The notes: generated from the sequence alone by a model not told the origin. Numbered from the stretch's first letter, positions 34,526 through 43,640 are shown. The stretch: 64,000 nt of DNA from Streptomyces sp. NBC_01723 (GCF_036246005.1 NZ_CP109171.1:6808001-6872000); one strand, 5' to 3'. A program made the numbers and translations.

Positions 34526-36475
34526 ATGGATCAGCAGGCTCCCCTTCAAGGGCACGCTCTGGGGATGGCCCGGTTGTACGGCCTGAGCGGCGAGCCGGAG
34601 CACCCCGCCCAGGTCCCCCTCGGCCACCTCCCCAAGCGGAGCAGGAAGGACGCGCCCGCGTGGGAGAACGCGGCCCGGCAGCGGATGCGTCATCTCCTCG
34701 ACCCAGAGACGGTGGTCAGTGAAGCGGAGAGAATGGTGCTGGCGGATGCGCAGATCCCCCTGAAGCCACGGCCGAACAGGGCGGGTTACCACATCGACCC
34801 GGCGGTAGCGCGGCACAGTGACGACACCAGGGCGGCTGCGCATGTCAGCAACGCCACGGGGATCGCACGGCTGTACGGCCTGACCCGCGAGCCGGAACAC
34901 CCCGCCCAGGCCCCCCTCGGCCACCTCCCCACGCAGAGCAGGAAGGACGCGCCCGCGTGGGAGAAAACGGCCCGGCAGCGGATGCATAACCTCCTCAACC
35001 CTGCGAGCGCGGTCAGTGAAGCGGAGGGGAAGGTGCTGGCGGATGCGCAGATCCCCCTGAAGCCACGGCCGCAGGGAGCGGGTTACTACATCGACCCGGC
35101 GGTAGCGCGGCACAGTGAGGACACCAGGGCGGCTGCGCATGTCAGCAACGCCACGGGGATCGCACGGCTGTACGGCCTGACCCGCGAGCCGGAATACCCC
35201 GCCCAGGTCCCCCTCGGCCACCTCCCCATGCGGAGGAAGGACGCGCCCGCGTGGGAGAAAGCAGCCCAGCAGCGGATGCATCATCTCCTCCACCCTGCGA
35301 GCGCGGTCATCAGTGAAGCGGAGATGAAGGTGCTGGCGGATGCGCAGATCCCCCTGAAGCCACGGCCGCAGGGAGCGGGTTACTACATCGACCCGGTGGT
35401 GCCGCGGTACGGTGACGACACCAGGGCGGCTGCGAATGTCAGCAACGCTCTGGGGATGGCACGGCTGTACGGTCTGAGCGGCGAGCCGGAATACCCCGCC
35501 CAGGTCCCCCTCGGTCACCTCCCCACGCAGGCCAGGAAGGACGCGCCCGCGTGGGAGAAAGCGGCCCGGCAGCGGATGCGTAACCTCCTCAACCCTGCGA
35601 AGGTGGTCAGTGAAGCGGAGGGGAAGGTGCTGGCGGATGCGCAGATCCCCCTGAAGCCACGGCCGCAGGGAGCGGGTTACCACATCGACCCGACGGTAGC
35701 GCGGCACAGTGAGGACACCAGGGCGGCTGCGAATGTCAGCAACGCCACGGGGATCGCACGGCTGTACGGCCTGACCCGCGAGCCGGAACACCCCGCCCAG
35801 GTCCCCCTCGGCCACCTCCCCACGGGGATCAGGAACGACGCGCCCGCGTGGGAGAAAGCAGCCCGGCAACGGATGCGTAACCTCCTCAACCCTGTGAAGG
35901 TGGTCAGTGAAGCGGAGGGGAAGGTGCTGGCGGATGCGCAGATCCCCCTGAAGCCACGGCCGCAGGGAGCGGGTTACTACATCGACCCGGCGGTACCGCG
36001 GCAGCGGGACTTCTTGTCCGGTGTGGTTGTCGGCGGTGTGCAGCCCGGGCTGGGGCTGCCCGGTGCGGGGGCTGCACAGTCTTGGAGCGGGGCCGCTGTG
36101 CCGCTGCCGGGAGTTCTGCCTGCCTCGGACGAGGCGCAGAACCCAGTGGGGAACTATCTGGTGTCCGCGGCCGGTTCCGGTCAGTTCTCCAGTCCCCAGG
36201 CCGGTCACCAGCCGGGCCCTTCCCAGGAATTCACCAGCAATATGCATCGCCGCGAGTTCGATAACGCTTTTGCGCCGGCTGTGGCGATGGACATGCAAGC
36301 GTGGCAAGAGTTCAACCAGTGGGCTCAAAGGCGGGGAGGGCAGCCTGCCGGAGAACCCGCGGCACCTCCAGGATTCGGGGCCCAGGATGGTAGGCACGGC
36401 ATACCGGGCCCACAGTTTCCGGGCGGCTACGAGAGTTCAAGGCCATCGTCACAGGGACGTCGCGTTGCCAGGTGA
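34526..36475 (+). CDS. tandem 99-residue repeat protein (649 aa)
   Basis: I do not recognise this family. After a 13-residue start (MDQQAPLQGHALGM) come five units with a period of about 99 residues. Each unit reads ARLYGLxx[61 protein letters not shown], DTRAAAxVSNA. Three stretches per unit look helical ([42 protein letters not shown]). The last unit ends at RQRDFLSG and leads to a Gly/Pro-rich segment (VGGVQPGLGLPGAGAAQSWS), then a less repetitive tail (NMHRREFDNAFAPAVAMDMQ, AWQEFNQWAQRR) and a basic end (GRRVAR). No signal peptide or membrane segment. Start chosen for GGAGG five bases upstream. It could be a scaffold, binding or secreted solenoid protein; the function is unknown. Confidence 0.75.
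   Translation: MDQQAPLQGHALGMARLYGLSGEPEHPAQVPLGHLPKRSRKDAPAWENAARQRMRHLLDPETVVSEAERMVLADAQIPLKPRPNRAGYHIDPAVARHSDDTRAAAHVSNATGIARLYGLTREPEHPAQAPLGHLPTQSRKDAPAWEKTARQRMHNLLNPASAVSEAEGKVLADAQIPLKPRPQGAGYYIDPAVARHSEDTRAAAHVSNATGIARLYGLTREPEYPAQVPLGHLPMRRKDAPAWEKAAQQRMHHLLHPASAVISEAEMKVLADAQIPLKPRPQGAGYYIDPVVPRYGDDTRAAANVSNALGMARLYGLSGEPEYPAQVPLGHLPTQARKDAPAWEKAARQRMRNLLNPAKVVSEAEGKVLADAQIPLKPRPQGAGYHIDPTVARHSEDTRAAANVSNATGIARLYGLTREPEHPAQVPLGHLPTGIRNDAPAWEKAARQRMRNLLNPVKVVSEAEGKVLADAQIPLKPRPQGAGYYIDPAVPRQRDFLSGVVVGGVQPGLGLPGAGAAQSWSGAAVPLPGVLPASDEAQNPVGNYLVSAAGSGQFSSPQAGHQPGPSQEFTSNMHRREFDNAFAPAVAMDMQAWQEFNQWAQRRGGQPAGEPAAPPGFGAQDGRHGIPGPQFPGGYESSRPSSQGRRVAR
34565..36000 (+). repeat. five tandem repeats of about 297 bp
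   Basis: In-frame DNA repeats beginning near 34568, 34865, 35162, 35459 and 35756. Two unit types alternate in the ARLYGL segment, one reading GMARLYGLSGEPE and one GIARLYGLTREPE, in the order S,T,T,S,T. One unit has a three-base insertion (VISEAE) and one lacks two codons (MRRKDA). Confidence 0.9.
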
Positions 36476-36849
36476 CGGGGAACGTGTGACACCACAGCCG
36501 GACCACCGCACCGGGAACACCACGGCCTGCAACCCCCGACGCCGACGGGCTTGTCCGAACCGTTCGCACCGCCCCGGCTCCGCCACCGTTGCACCGCACT
36601 GCAAGGCGAAGGGAAAAGAAGTTGAGGTCACAGGCGGCGGCGTTCAAGCCCTGTTACTGGACGGGGGCGCAAGGGGTGTCGGCGAGGCTGAAGGGTGGAC
36701 AAGTTCCGGCGCTTGACTCTGTCGGGGATCTTGGAGTTTCCCGTGGGTCGGCGTGATCAACGGGCATGCTCGGGGCTGTTCCGCAGGCCGATGTAGTTGT
36801 TGGGGTGTTCGTTGTCTCTCCATCCCTGTTCTGGTGAGCAAGTCCCTTC
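36476..36849. other. non-coding stretch after the repeat gene
   Basis: About 370 bp with no convincing gene or strong terminator. The right part grades into an IS1182 remnant. Confidence 0.5.
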
Positions 36850-37310
36850 TCTGACCGCGCAGATCGTGCGGTCGAGCAACTCGGACGGTACGACAGCGAT
36901 ATGCGAGATCAATTGGACGGGCTCTGGCACGACGAAGACTTCGTCGGCTGGTACCCCGCGCGACGGACGTCTCGGTCTGTCGCCCGCCCAGTTGGCGACC
37001 GTTGCGTACTGCATTTCGTGCTGGGTCTATCGGATCAGCAGGCGGCGGAAGCGGTACGCTGCCGCATCGATTTCAAGTACGCGCTGGCAATGGAGCTAGA
37101 CGATCCCGGCTTCCACCACAGTGTGCTGGCCGGCTTTCGCGAGCGCATCGCCCGGGGCGACCGCGCCGACAGTCTTCTCGATCTGGCGCTCGCTCGCCTG
37201 AAGGAGGCCGCGCTCGTACGCGAACGCATCACCCAGCGCACCGACTCCGCCCACGTCCTGGCCGCGGTGCGTGACCTGACCCGCCTGGAACTGGTCACGG
37301 CGTATCTGAT
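36850..37310 (+). pseudogene. IS1182-family transposase, N-terminal fragment
   Basis: DGRLGLSPAQLATVAYC followed, one frame on, by SDQQAAEAVRCRIDFKYALA, ELDDPGFHHSVLAGFRERIA, RADSLLDLALARLKEAALV and TQRTDSAHVLAAVRDLTRLE is the N-terminal DUF772-type region of an IS1182 transposase. A frameshift near 37010 and loss of everything after LELVT make it non-functional. Confidence 0.8.
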
Positions 37311-37560
37311 CCTGGACAGCACGCTGCTGCCGATCGACCGCATGGCCGCGGACCGGCCGTTCTTACTCCGGAAGGCACAAGAAGCATGAGAAAATTGTGC
37401 AGGTCATCGCAGACCCCTTCGGCCAGTTGTTGTGGGCCTCACCGGCCCCGCCCGGTGCCCTCCATGACGTCCGAGCTGTCCGTGAACACGGCATCGTCGA
37501 CGCCCTCACCGAAGTTGACATCCAGTGCTGGGCGGACAAGGGGGACAGGAGCGCCGGTGG
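37310..37560 (+). pseudogene. DDE_Tnp_4-type transposase fragment
   Basis: YLILDSTLLPIDRMAADRPF (first Asp), then in a shifted frame QVIADPFGQLLWASPAPPGA, LHDVRAVREHGIVDALTEVD and QCWADKGDRSAGGTVRV (second Asp) match the middle of an IS5-type transposase. It joins the IS1182 fragment on the left and the phosphatidyltransferase gene on the right. Confidence 0.75.
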
Positions 37561-37568
37561 CACGGTCC

Positions 37569-38351
37569 GTGTACGAGCCAAGACTCGTACAGCAGGAGAC
37601 CGCTGTGGGGGCGGGTATGCAGGTGCTGCTACTGGCCCTGATCGGCACAGTGATCGGGATGGGGCTGACGGGCTGGCTGACCGGCCTCGCGTTCGCGGTC
37701 GCCACCTGGGCGGTGCTCTCCCGGGCCTTGCACCGCTCCGGGCTGCGCTCGTTCGGCGCAGCGAACCGGGTTACCCTCGGCCGGGCCACCCTCGTCGGCG
37801 GTGTCACCGCCCTTGTGGCGGACTCCTTCCCGAACTCGCCACCCGTGTCGCCGTTCGTCAGCCTGACCGCGGTGGCGCTGATCCTCGACTGGATCGACGG
37901 CAAGGTGGCCCGCCGCACTGGCACCTCTACCCCGTTGGGCGCGCGCTTTGACATGGAGGTCGACGCCTTCCTCATCCTGGTGCTGAGCGTGTACGTCTCG
38001 ACACAACTCGGCCCATGGATCCTCCTGATCGGCGGCATGCGGTACCTCTTCGTCGCCGCCGCACGGGTCTGGCCCTGGCTCACGGCGGCGCTCCCGCCGA
38101 GCACCGCCCGCAAGACCGTCGCCGCGCTGCAGGGCGTACTCCTGCTGCTGGCGACCGTCGAACTGCTGCCATACGCGGCGAACTTCGCAGTGGCGGCGCT
38201 GGCCCTGGTCCTGCTCGTCTGGTCGTTTGGCCGGGATGTGCTGTGGCTCTACCGCAGTCAGCGCAGCGCGACTGCGGCACCACGAGCAGGCCTGGGTCGC
38301 GCGGCAGATACAGGAACTACTGAGCTTTTCGCGGGTCCGGTGGGTGGATAG
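37569..38351 (+). CDS. CDP-alcohol phosphatidyltransferase family protein
   Basis: A membrane enzyme that transfers a phosphatidyl or related phosphoester group from a CDP-activated donor to an alcohol. The signature D-x2-D-G-x2-A-R-x8-G-x3-D-x3-D is complete in DWIDGKVARRTGTSTPLGAR, FDMEVDA. Hydrophobic segments lie at VLLLALIGTVIGMGLTGWLT, GLAFAVATWAVLS, ILVLSVYVST, LGPWILLIGGMRYL, LQGVLLLLATVELLP and FAVAALALVLLVWSFG. The GTG at 37569 opens VYEPRLVQQETAVGAG, a plausible native N-terminus; earlier codons belong to a transposase remnant. The last ~20 residues (after RSATAAPRAGL) may come from fused foreign DNA. Alcohol substrate unknown. Confidence 0.85.
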   Translation: MYEPRLVQQETAVGAGMQVLLLALIGTVIGMGLTGWLTGLAFAVATWAVLSRALHRSGLRSFGAANRVTLGRATLVGGVTALVADSFPNSPPVSPFVSLTAVALILDWIDGKVARRTGTSTPLGARFDMEVDAFLILVLSVYVSTQLGPWILLIGGMRYLFVAAARVWPWLTAALPPSTARKTVAALQGVLLLLATVELLPYAANFAVAALALVLLVWSFGRDVLWLYRSQRSATAAPRAGLGRAADTGTTELFAGPVGG

Positions 38352-38484
38352 TGAGTCCGGTGTGGGTGAGGAAGGACCATGGCAGTTGTGGGTTGGTGTT
38401 GATGCGGTTGATGCCTTGTACGGTGGCGTCGGCGACATCGGCGAGGTGGTCGTCGGCGAGGTTGGCGAGTTCGCGCTACTTGAG
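38336..38484 (-). pseudogene. possible transposase C-terminal remnant
   Basis: On the minus strand, ELANLADDHLADVADATVQG, INRINTNPQLPWSFLTHTGL and a stop resemble the C-terminus of an IS630-type transposase. No element end is seen. Low certainty. Confidence 0.4.
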
Positions 38485-39377
38485 TGAGCCTTTTCAGCGT
38501 GGCCGCTGAACGGGTGATGGTGCTGCTGGGGAGGAGGGACCGCAACGCACGAGGCTCCCGTGCCGTTGAGGGAGGTGTTCGAAGTCTCAATCCATCGGCA
38601 CAGGAGCCTCGTTGGTTCTCTATCCTGCCGCACTCGACCTGTCTCACGCCTTGGTTGCGTGGGTCACGATGCTCATCGTCACCCTTGAGGGGGACCGGCG
38701 ATGCAAGCTCCCGCCGCACCAGCGTGCGCTGGTCGCCCTGGTGTATCTGCGCCGTCACGACACCCTCGCGCGCATCGCGGCCGGCTTCGGTATATCCGTC
38801 GGTACCGCTCACGCATACGCCACGGCCGTCGTCGGTCTGCTCGCCGGCCGGGCTCCGGGCCTGCTGAAGGTCCTGCGCGAGAGCGACCCGGACTTCGTGC
38901 TGCTGGACGGGACCCTCGCCGAGTGCGACCGGACCGGCGACGGCCGTGGGCCGTGGCGACTACCCGGCCAAGCACCGCCGCCACGGGGTGAACGACCAGG
39001 CCGTCACCGACCCCACCGGCAAGGTGCTGTGGATCTCGCCCGCGCTGCCGGACCGCACCCATGACCTGACCTCGGCCCGCCCCCACCGGATCATCCGGAT
39101 CTGCGACGACAGGGCGCCCCCGCCCTGGCTGACCGCGCATACCAGCGCGCTGGCCCTTGGGCCACCACCGGGCTCAAACCACCACCCGGAGGCGAACTCA
39201 CGCCCACACAGCGAACTGTCAACCGCGCACCGGCCCAGGCTCGAGCTCCCGTCGAACGCGGCATGGCACAGCTGAAGTCCTGGCAGATCTTCCGCAGAGC
39301 CCGCATCAGCCCCAACCACATGACCGTCATCGCCAAGGCCCTCCTCACCCTGGAGAGCCAACGCTGAAAGAGGCTCA
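38485..39377. mobile_element. IS5-B copy 2 (893 bp)
   Basis: Same ends and same one-base loss as IS5-B copy 1, but in the opposite orientation; transposase frames on the plus strand (38612-39064, 38946-39275). Together with IS5-A copy 2 it forms the second arm of a 1,792-bp inverted repeat. Confidence 0.9.
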
Positions 39378-39378
39378 C

Positions 39379-40276
39379 TGAACCTCTTTCATCCTGAATA
39401 GCTGCAGTTCAGGAGTGTGTGGATGGCCTGGACGATGGTGCCGATGCGGCGGGCGGAGCATCTGGCTCGCTGGAGGACTCGCCAGGACTTCAGCTGCGCG
39501 AAGGCGCGTTCTCCCGGAGCCCTCAGGCGGGCGTGGTCGCGGTTGAACTGCTGGTAGTGCTCGGGCTGTTCGCTGTGGTGGTAGTACGGGGTGCGGATGG
39601 TGGCGCCGGCGCCCTGGTAGGCGCGGTCGGCGAGAACAAGGATCTGCCGGGTGAGGCAGGCCTGGACGATGCCGTGGGCGCGAGCCGCGGTCAGATCGTG
39701 GGTCCGGCCCGGCATCGCGCGGGAGAACCACAGCGGTGTGCCGTCGGGACGGGCGATGACCTGCACGTTCATGCCGTGCTTGCGGTGCTTCATCGAGTAG
39801 TACGGCTCGTCCGCGCGGATCCGGTCTGTGGAATCAGGGTGCCGTCAACGATGACGAAGTCGCCCTCGCCCAGGCCGGTGAGGGCTTCGTGGAGGCCGGG
39901 CGCCCAGGAGACCAGAACGTCCAAGGTCTCGTCCACGTACCGCCAGGCCGTGGCCTGGGATATCCCGAAACCCGCTCCGAGCTGCGAGAACGTCTCGTTC
40001 TTATGTAGATGGACCAGCGCGAGCAGTGCCTGCTTGAAGCAGCCGAGCTTGCGCCAGCGAGTGTTGCGGGCCCGGCGGTGCTCGTACAGCAGCCAGGAAA
40101 CATGCTCAACCAGCTCATGCGGGACGTCGAGCGTGGCAGGATACGGAACCAACAGGGCCCCTTCGGTCGCCGGTGTGTTGAGTGGAATCACCACGCCAAC
40201 GACCAGGGGCCCTGCCTCGTCACCACTCCCGCTGACCAGCCCATTTCACCCTCCAGCACAGGATGAAAGAGGCTCA
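39379..40276. mobile_element. IS5-A copy 2 (898 bp)
   Basis: Ends TGAACCTCTTTCATCCTG and, inverted, CAGGATGAAAGAGGCTCA. Transposase frames on the minus strand (39389-39793 and 39790-40194) overlap by ATGA as in copy 1. One base separates it from each neighbouring IS5-B copy. Confidence 0.9.
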
Positions 40277-40277
40277 C

Positions 40278-41270
40278 TGAGCCTCTTTCAGCGTTGCCTC
40301 TCCAGGGTGAGGAGGGCCTTGGCGATGACGGTCATGTGGTTGGGGCTGATGCGGGCTCTGCGGAAGATCTGCCAGGACTTCAGCTGTGCCATGCCGCGTT
40401 CGACGGGAGCTCGAGCCTGGGCCGGTGCGCGGTTGACAGTTCGCTGTGTGGGCGTGAGTTCGCCTCCGGGTGGTCGTTTGAGCCCGGTGGTGACCCAAGG
40501 GCCGGCGCCCTGGTATGCGCGGTCAGCCAGGGCGGGGGCGCCCTGTCGCTCGCAGATCCGGATGATCCGGTGGGGGCGGGCCGAGGTCAGGTCATGGGTG
40601 CGGTCCGGCAGCGCGGGCGAGATCCACAGCACCTTGCCGGTGGGGTCGGTGACGGCCTGGTCGTTCACCCCGTGGCGGCGGTGCTTGGCCGGGTAGTCGC
40701 CACGGCCCACGGCCGTCGCCGGTCCGGTCGCACTCGGCGAGGGTCCCGTCCAGCAGCACGAAGTCCGGGTCGCTCGGCGGTGCTTGGCCGGGTAGTCGCC
40801 ACGGCCCACGGCCGTCGCCGGTCCGGTCGCACTCGGCGAGGGTCCCGTCCAGCAGCACGAAGTCCGGGTCGCTCTCGCGCAGGACCTTCAGCAGGCCCGG
40901 AGCCCGGCCGGCGAGCAGACCGACGACGGCCGTGGCGTATGCGTGAGCGGTACCGACGGATATACCGAAGCCGGCCGCGATGCGCGCGAGGGTGTCGTGA
41001 CGGCGCAGATACACCAGGGCGACCAGCGCACGCTGGTGCGGCGGGAGCTTGCATCGCCGGTCCCCCTCAAGGGTGACGATGAGCATCGTGACCCACGCGA
41101 CCAAGGCGTGAGACAGGTCGAGTGCGGCAGGATAGAGAACCAACGAGGCTCCTGTGCCGATGGATTGAGACTTCGAACACCTCCCTCAACGGCACGGGAG
41201 CCTCGTGCGTTGCGGTCCCTCGTCCCCAGCAGCACCGTCACCCGTTCAGTGGCCACGCTGAAAAGGCTCA
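40278..41270. mobile_element. IS5-B copy 3 with internal 99-bp duplication (993 bp)
   Basis: Same ends as other IS5-B copies, transposase on the minus strand. A 99-bp segment including the catalytic [16 protein letters not shown] region is repeated in tandem (about 40675-40773 and 40774-40872), adding 33 residues in frame. Unlike copies 1 and 2 it keeps the CTGTCGCTCGCAG sequence, so the later part reads ERQGAPALADRAYQGAGPWV. The ends of copies 2 and 3 face each other with IS5-A between, a palindromic IS5-B/IS5-A/IS5-B cluster. Confidence 0.88.
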
Positions 41271-41276
41271 GTTATG

Positions 41277-41336
41277 CCCTCCATACCAGGTCAACGACAA
41301 TCGCCAGCTCAGGACACGATCCGCTGCTGGAGTATT
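41277..41336. mobile_element. IS701-A terminal remnant
   Basis: CATACCAGGTCAACGACAAT, then AGCTCAGGACACGATCCGCT and GCTGGAGTATTAG match one end of IS701-A. The rest of the element is absent. Confidence 0.75.
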
Positions 41337-41639
41337 AGTGTTGTCGGGAGAGTCAGCCAAACAGTCGGGCGAACCCGCCGGCAAGTCCGTGAAGATCGCG
41401 GGCAATGTCGCGACGGGCTTCACGCAGCTCGCGGACGTGTTGAATTACGGGCCATCCGCTTGGAAGACTGCGAAGAATGAAGGACTGGTTGCGGCATTAC
41501 CGGATATACGTAAGACAGATTTTTCAATTGGCCAGCATGGGAGCAGTAGTGGCGGCTGCCATTTACAAGGGAGGTGAGAGTCCGGCCGCTAATGCCGTTG
41601 CGGCCGGAGCGAGTATGTTCGCGGCACTGGCGGCGACTA

Positions 41640-42477
41640 GAGGTTGTCCCGTATGGAGTGTGAGTTATCCAGTGAGGGCCAGGTTGTGCAGTCGGGCGAT
41701 GCCGAGCATGGCCTGGTGAACTCCGTCGCCCTTGAGTCGGCAGTCCCGCAGGATCTTCCAGTTCTTCAACCGCGACAGGGCGTGTTCCACGCGCGCTCGT
41801 GCCCGGCGATGGACGGCGTTCTCTGCCTCCTGCGAGGGGCTGAGGTGGCTCTGGCCTCGTCGTTTGCGGTGCGGGATCAGGAGGCCGGTGCCTTGGTAGC
41901 CGCCGTCGGCAAGGGTCGGGGCGCCGCGGCAGGCCCGATCGATGCCGGACTCGGTGAAGGCCCGGCAGTCGTTGCGGCTGCCGGGCAGCGGGAGACCGAT
42001 GGCCACGACCAGGCGGCTGTTGGCGTCGATGACGACCTGCAGATTGGTCGAGTACCGGTAGTTCTTGCTGGACGCGGCGACACTGCGGTCGCGGGTGGGC
42101 ACCAGAGTGCCGTCGACGATGTAGACGGTGTCCTTGCGCGGCCGCCGCGCGGGCGAGATGGCCAGCAGCGGTGCGAGATGGTCCAAGATGCGGTCGGCAG
42201 CGGACTTCGAGACTCCGAACAACGGCGCCACCTGCCGCAACGTGAGGTTCGTGCGCCAGTACGTCGCCACCAGCAACACCCGGTCTTCGAGCGACAGCCG
42301 CCATGGTCGGCCACGCTGAACGTCGCCACCTCGGCGCCGTACCAGTGCCACCAGCCTCGCAAACTGCACCTCGGTCAGACCCGCAAACGGCTCGATCCAC
42401 TTCGGATCATCTGCTGAGATCACCCCACCCATGCCCGACCAACGCACCAGCAGCACCACCGGTTACGGGACAACCTC
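41640..42477. mobile_element. IS5-C copy 2 (838 bp)
   Basis: Identical in length and ends to copy 1, TA flanks at 41638-41639 and 42478-42479. It interrupts the gene at 41340-42844 between an Ala-Ala-Thr and a Ser-Pro-Ser codon run. Confidence 0.93.
41665..42459 (-). CDS. IS5-C transposase (264 aa, copy 2)
   Basis: The translated product is the same as that of copy 1 (23549-24343), with GVSKSAADRILDHLAPLLAI, YIVDGTLVPTRDRSVAASSK, LADGGYQGTGLLIPHRKR and ARVEHALSRLKNWKIL. Intact, so at least one source of active transposase is likely for this element type. Confidence 0.92.
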   Translation of the reverse strand: MVLLVRWSGMGGVISADDPKWIEPFAGLTEVQFARLVALVRRRGGDVQRGRPWRLSLEDRVLLVATYWRTNLTLRQVAPLFGVSKSAADRILDHLAPLLAISPARRPRKDTVYIVDGTLVPTRDRSVAASSKNYRYSTNLQVVIDANSRLVVAIGLPLPGSRNDCRAFTESGIDRACRGAPTLADGGYQGTGLLIPHRKRRGQSHLSPSQEAENAVHRRARARVEHALSRLKNWKILRDCRLKGDGVHQAMLGIARLHNLALTG

Positions 42478-42859
42478 TAGCCCGTCAAAAGTAGAGGAGG
42501 GGACGCGGCAGCGATACCGGGAGGAGCACTTCCTCGGGAATCCCGGAGCTCTCGAATCCCAGTCCGATTTGCCAGCCCTTGGTCTTGGGGCACAGTCCAC
42601 CGGCCTCACCACACTCACCTCGAGCGCTTCAACGGGCACCGGCATCTACTCCCAAGGTAGCGCCCCGACCAGCATCCGGAGCGCCGCATTCCCCGTTGAG
42701 GGCATGCTGCCTTTGACAAGAACGAACACCCCCAAAAGCGTCGGCAGCAGCGCGACAACATCGGCCGCCCCTGTCGTTCACCATGCGTCGGCGGCCAGCC
42801 TTGGAAAGAAGAAGAGGTGGTCGGCGAAGCCGCCGCCTCAATGAGCTGATCCCCTCGGC

Positions 42860-42936
42860 AAGGGTGCCCGGCGGTTCGGGTCGGCCCGTGACGCACGGGC
42901 CGGTACCGCGACCGTCGGGCACCCTTCTGGCTTTTT
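42860..42936 (+). terminator. large structured terminator
   Basis: An outer stem AAGGGTGCCCG/CGGGCACCCTT (42860-42870 with 42916-42926) encloses a second stem CGGCCCGTG/CACGGGCCG (42882-42890 with 42894-42902). TTTTT follows at 42932. It lies 16 bases after the stop of the interrupted gene. Confidence 0.7.
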
Positions 42937-42946
42937 CGGAGCTGAT

Positions 42947-43640
42947 GAGCTTCTTCAGCGGTGCCGCTCCAGGGTGAGGGCGGCTTTGGCGATTGCCGTC
43001 ATGCGGTTCGGACTGCGGCGGGCTCTGCGAAGATCCGCCTGGACTTCAGGCGGGCGATGCCTCGTTCGACCGGTGCCCGTCCCGCGGCCAGGGCCCGGTT
43101 GGCGGTCTCCCAGGGGCCTGCGTTTGCTGCCTGTGCTCAGCCAGGGGCCACCGCCCTGGTAGGCAAGATCCGCCAGGATGGGAACGCCCTGGCGCTCACG
43201 GATCCGGATGATCCGGTGGGTGTGGGCGACGGTCGGGTCATGGGTGCGGCCCGGCAGGGCGGGCGAGAGCCACAGCAGTCGGCCGACGGCGTCGGTGACC
43301 ACCTGCCCGTTCACACCGTGGCGCCGGTGCTTTTGGGAGGAGTCGGCCCGGCCGTCGCCGACCCGGTCGCACTCGGCGAGGGTGCCGTCGAGCAAAACGA
43401 AGTCGGGTTCGTGCTCGCGTAGCGTCTTCAACAGGCCCGGTGCACGTTCAGCGAGCAGGTCGACGACCACGCTGGTGTAGGCGTGGGCGGTGGACTCGAA
43501 TTGATCCCGAATCCAGCGGCGATCTTCGCGGGGGTGATGTGTTCGCGCAGGTACACCAGTGCCACCCCCGCGCGCGGGGGCGGGCGCAGCTTGCAGCGTC
43601 GGCCGCCCTCACGGGTGACGATCACCATGTGACCCACGCC
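42947..43640 (-). pseudogene. diverged IS5-B-like element
   Basis: A related but distinct transposase: REGGRRCKLRPPPRAGVALV, LREHITPAKIAAGFGI, then in other frames [73 protein letters not shown], and a broken C-terminus (RMTAIAKAALTLERHR). One end (GAGCTTCTTCAGCGGTGC) is visible near 42947. At least three frame breaks. Confidence 0.75.

Larger units (their letters stand above)
41340..42844 (+). pseudogene. gene for a membrane-anchored, Ser/Thr-rich protein, cut by IS5-C
   Basis: Before IS5-C: GESAKQSGEPAGKSVKIAGN, VATGFTQLADVLNYGPSAWK, ALPDIRKTDF; then, probably after a frameshift at a T run near 41523, a hydrophobic ASMGAVVAAAIYKGG and ANAVAAGASMFAALAAT. Removing IS5-C with one TA joins this in frame to SPSKVEEGTRQRYREEHFLG, LPALGLGAQSTGLTTLTSSA, ASTGTGIYSQGS, and a tail with LGKKKRWSAKPPPQ. 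The last part is low-complexity Ser/Thr/Pro with a basic cluster near the end. No known family. The 5' end is lost at the IS701-A remnant. A structured terminator follows. Confidence 0.65.

Noticed and set aside
34565..36000. Tandem repeats as TAL-effector-like DNA-binding repeats
   Set aside because: The unit is about 99 residues, not 33-35, has no hypervariable di-residue, and the sequence does not resemble TAL or related repeats.
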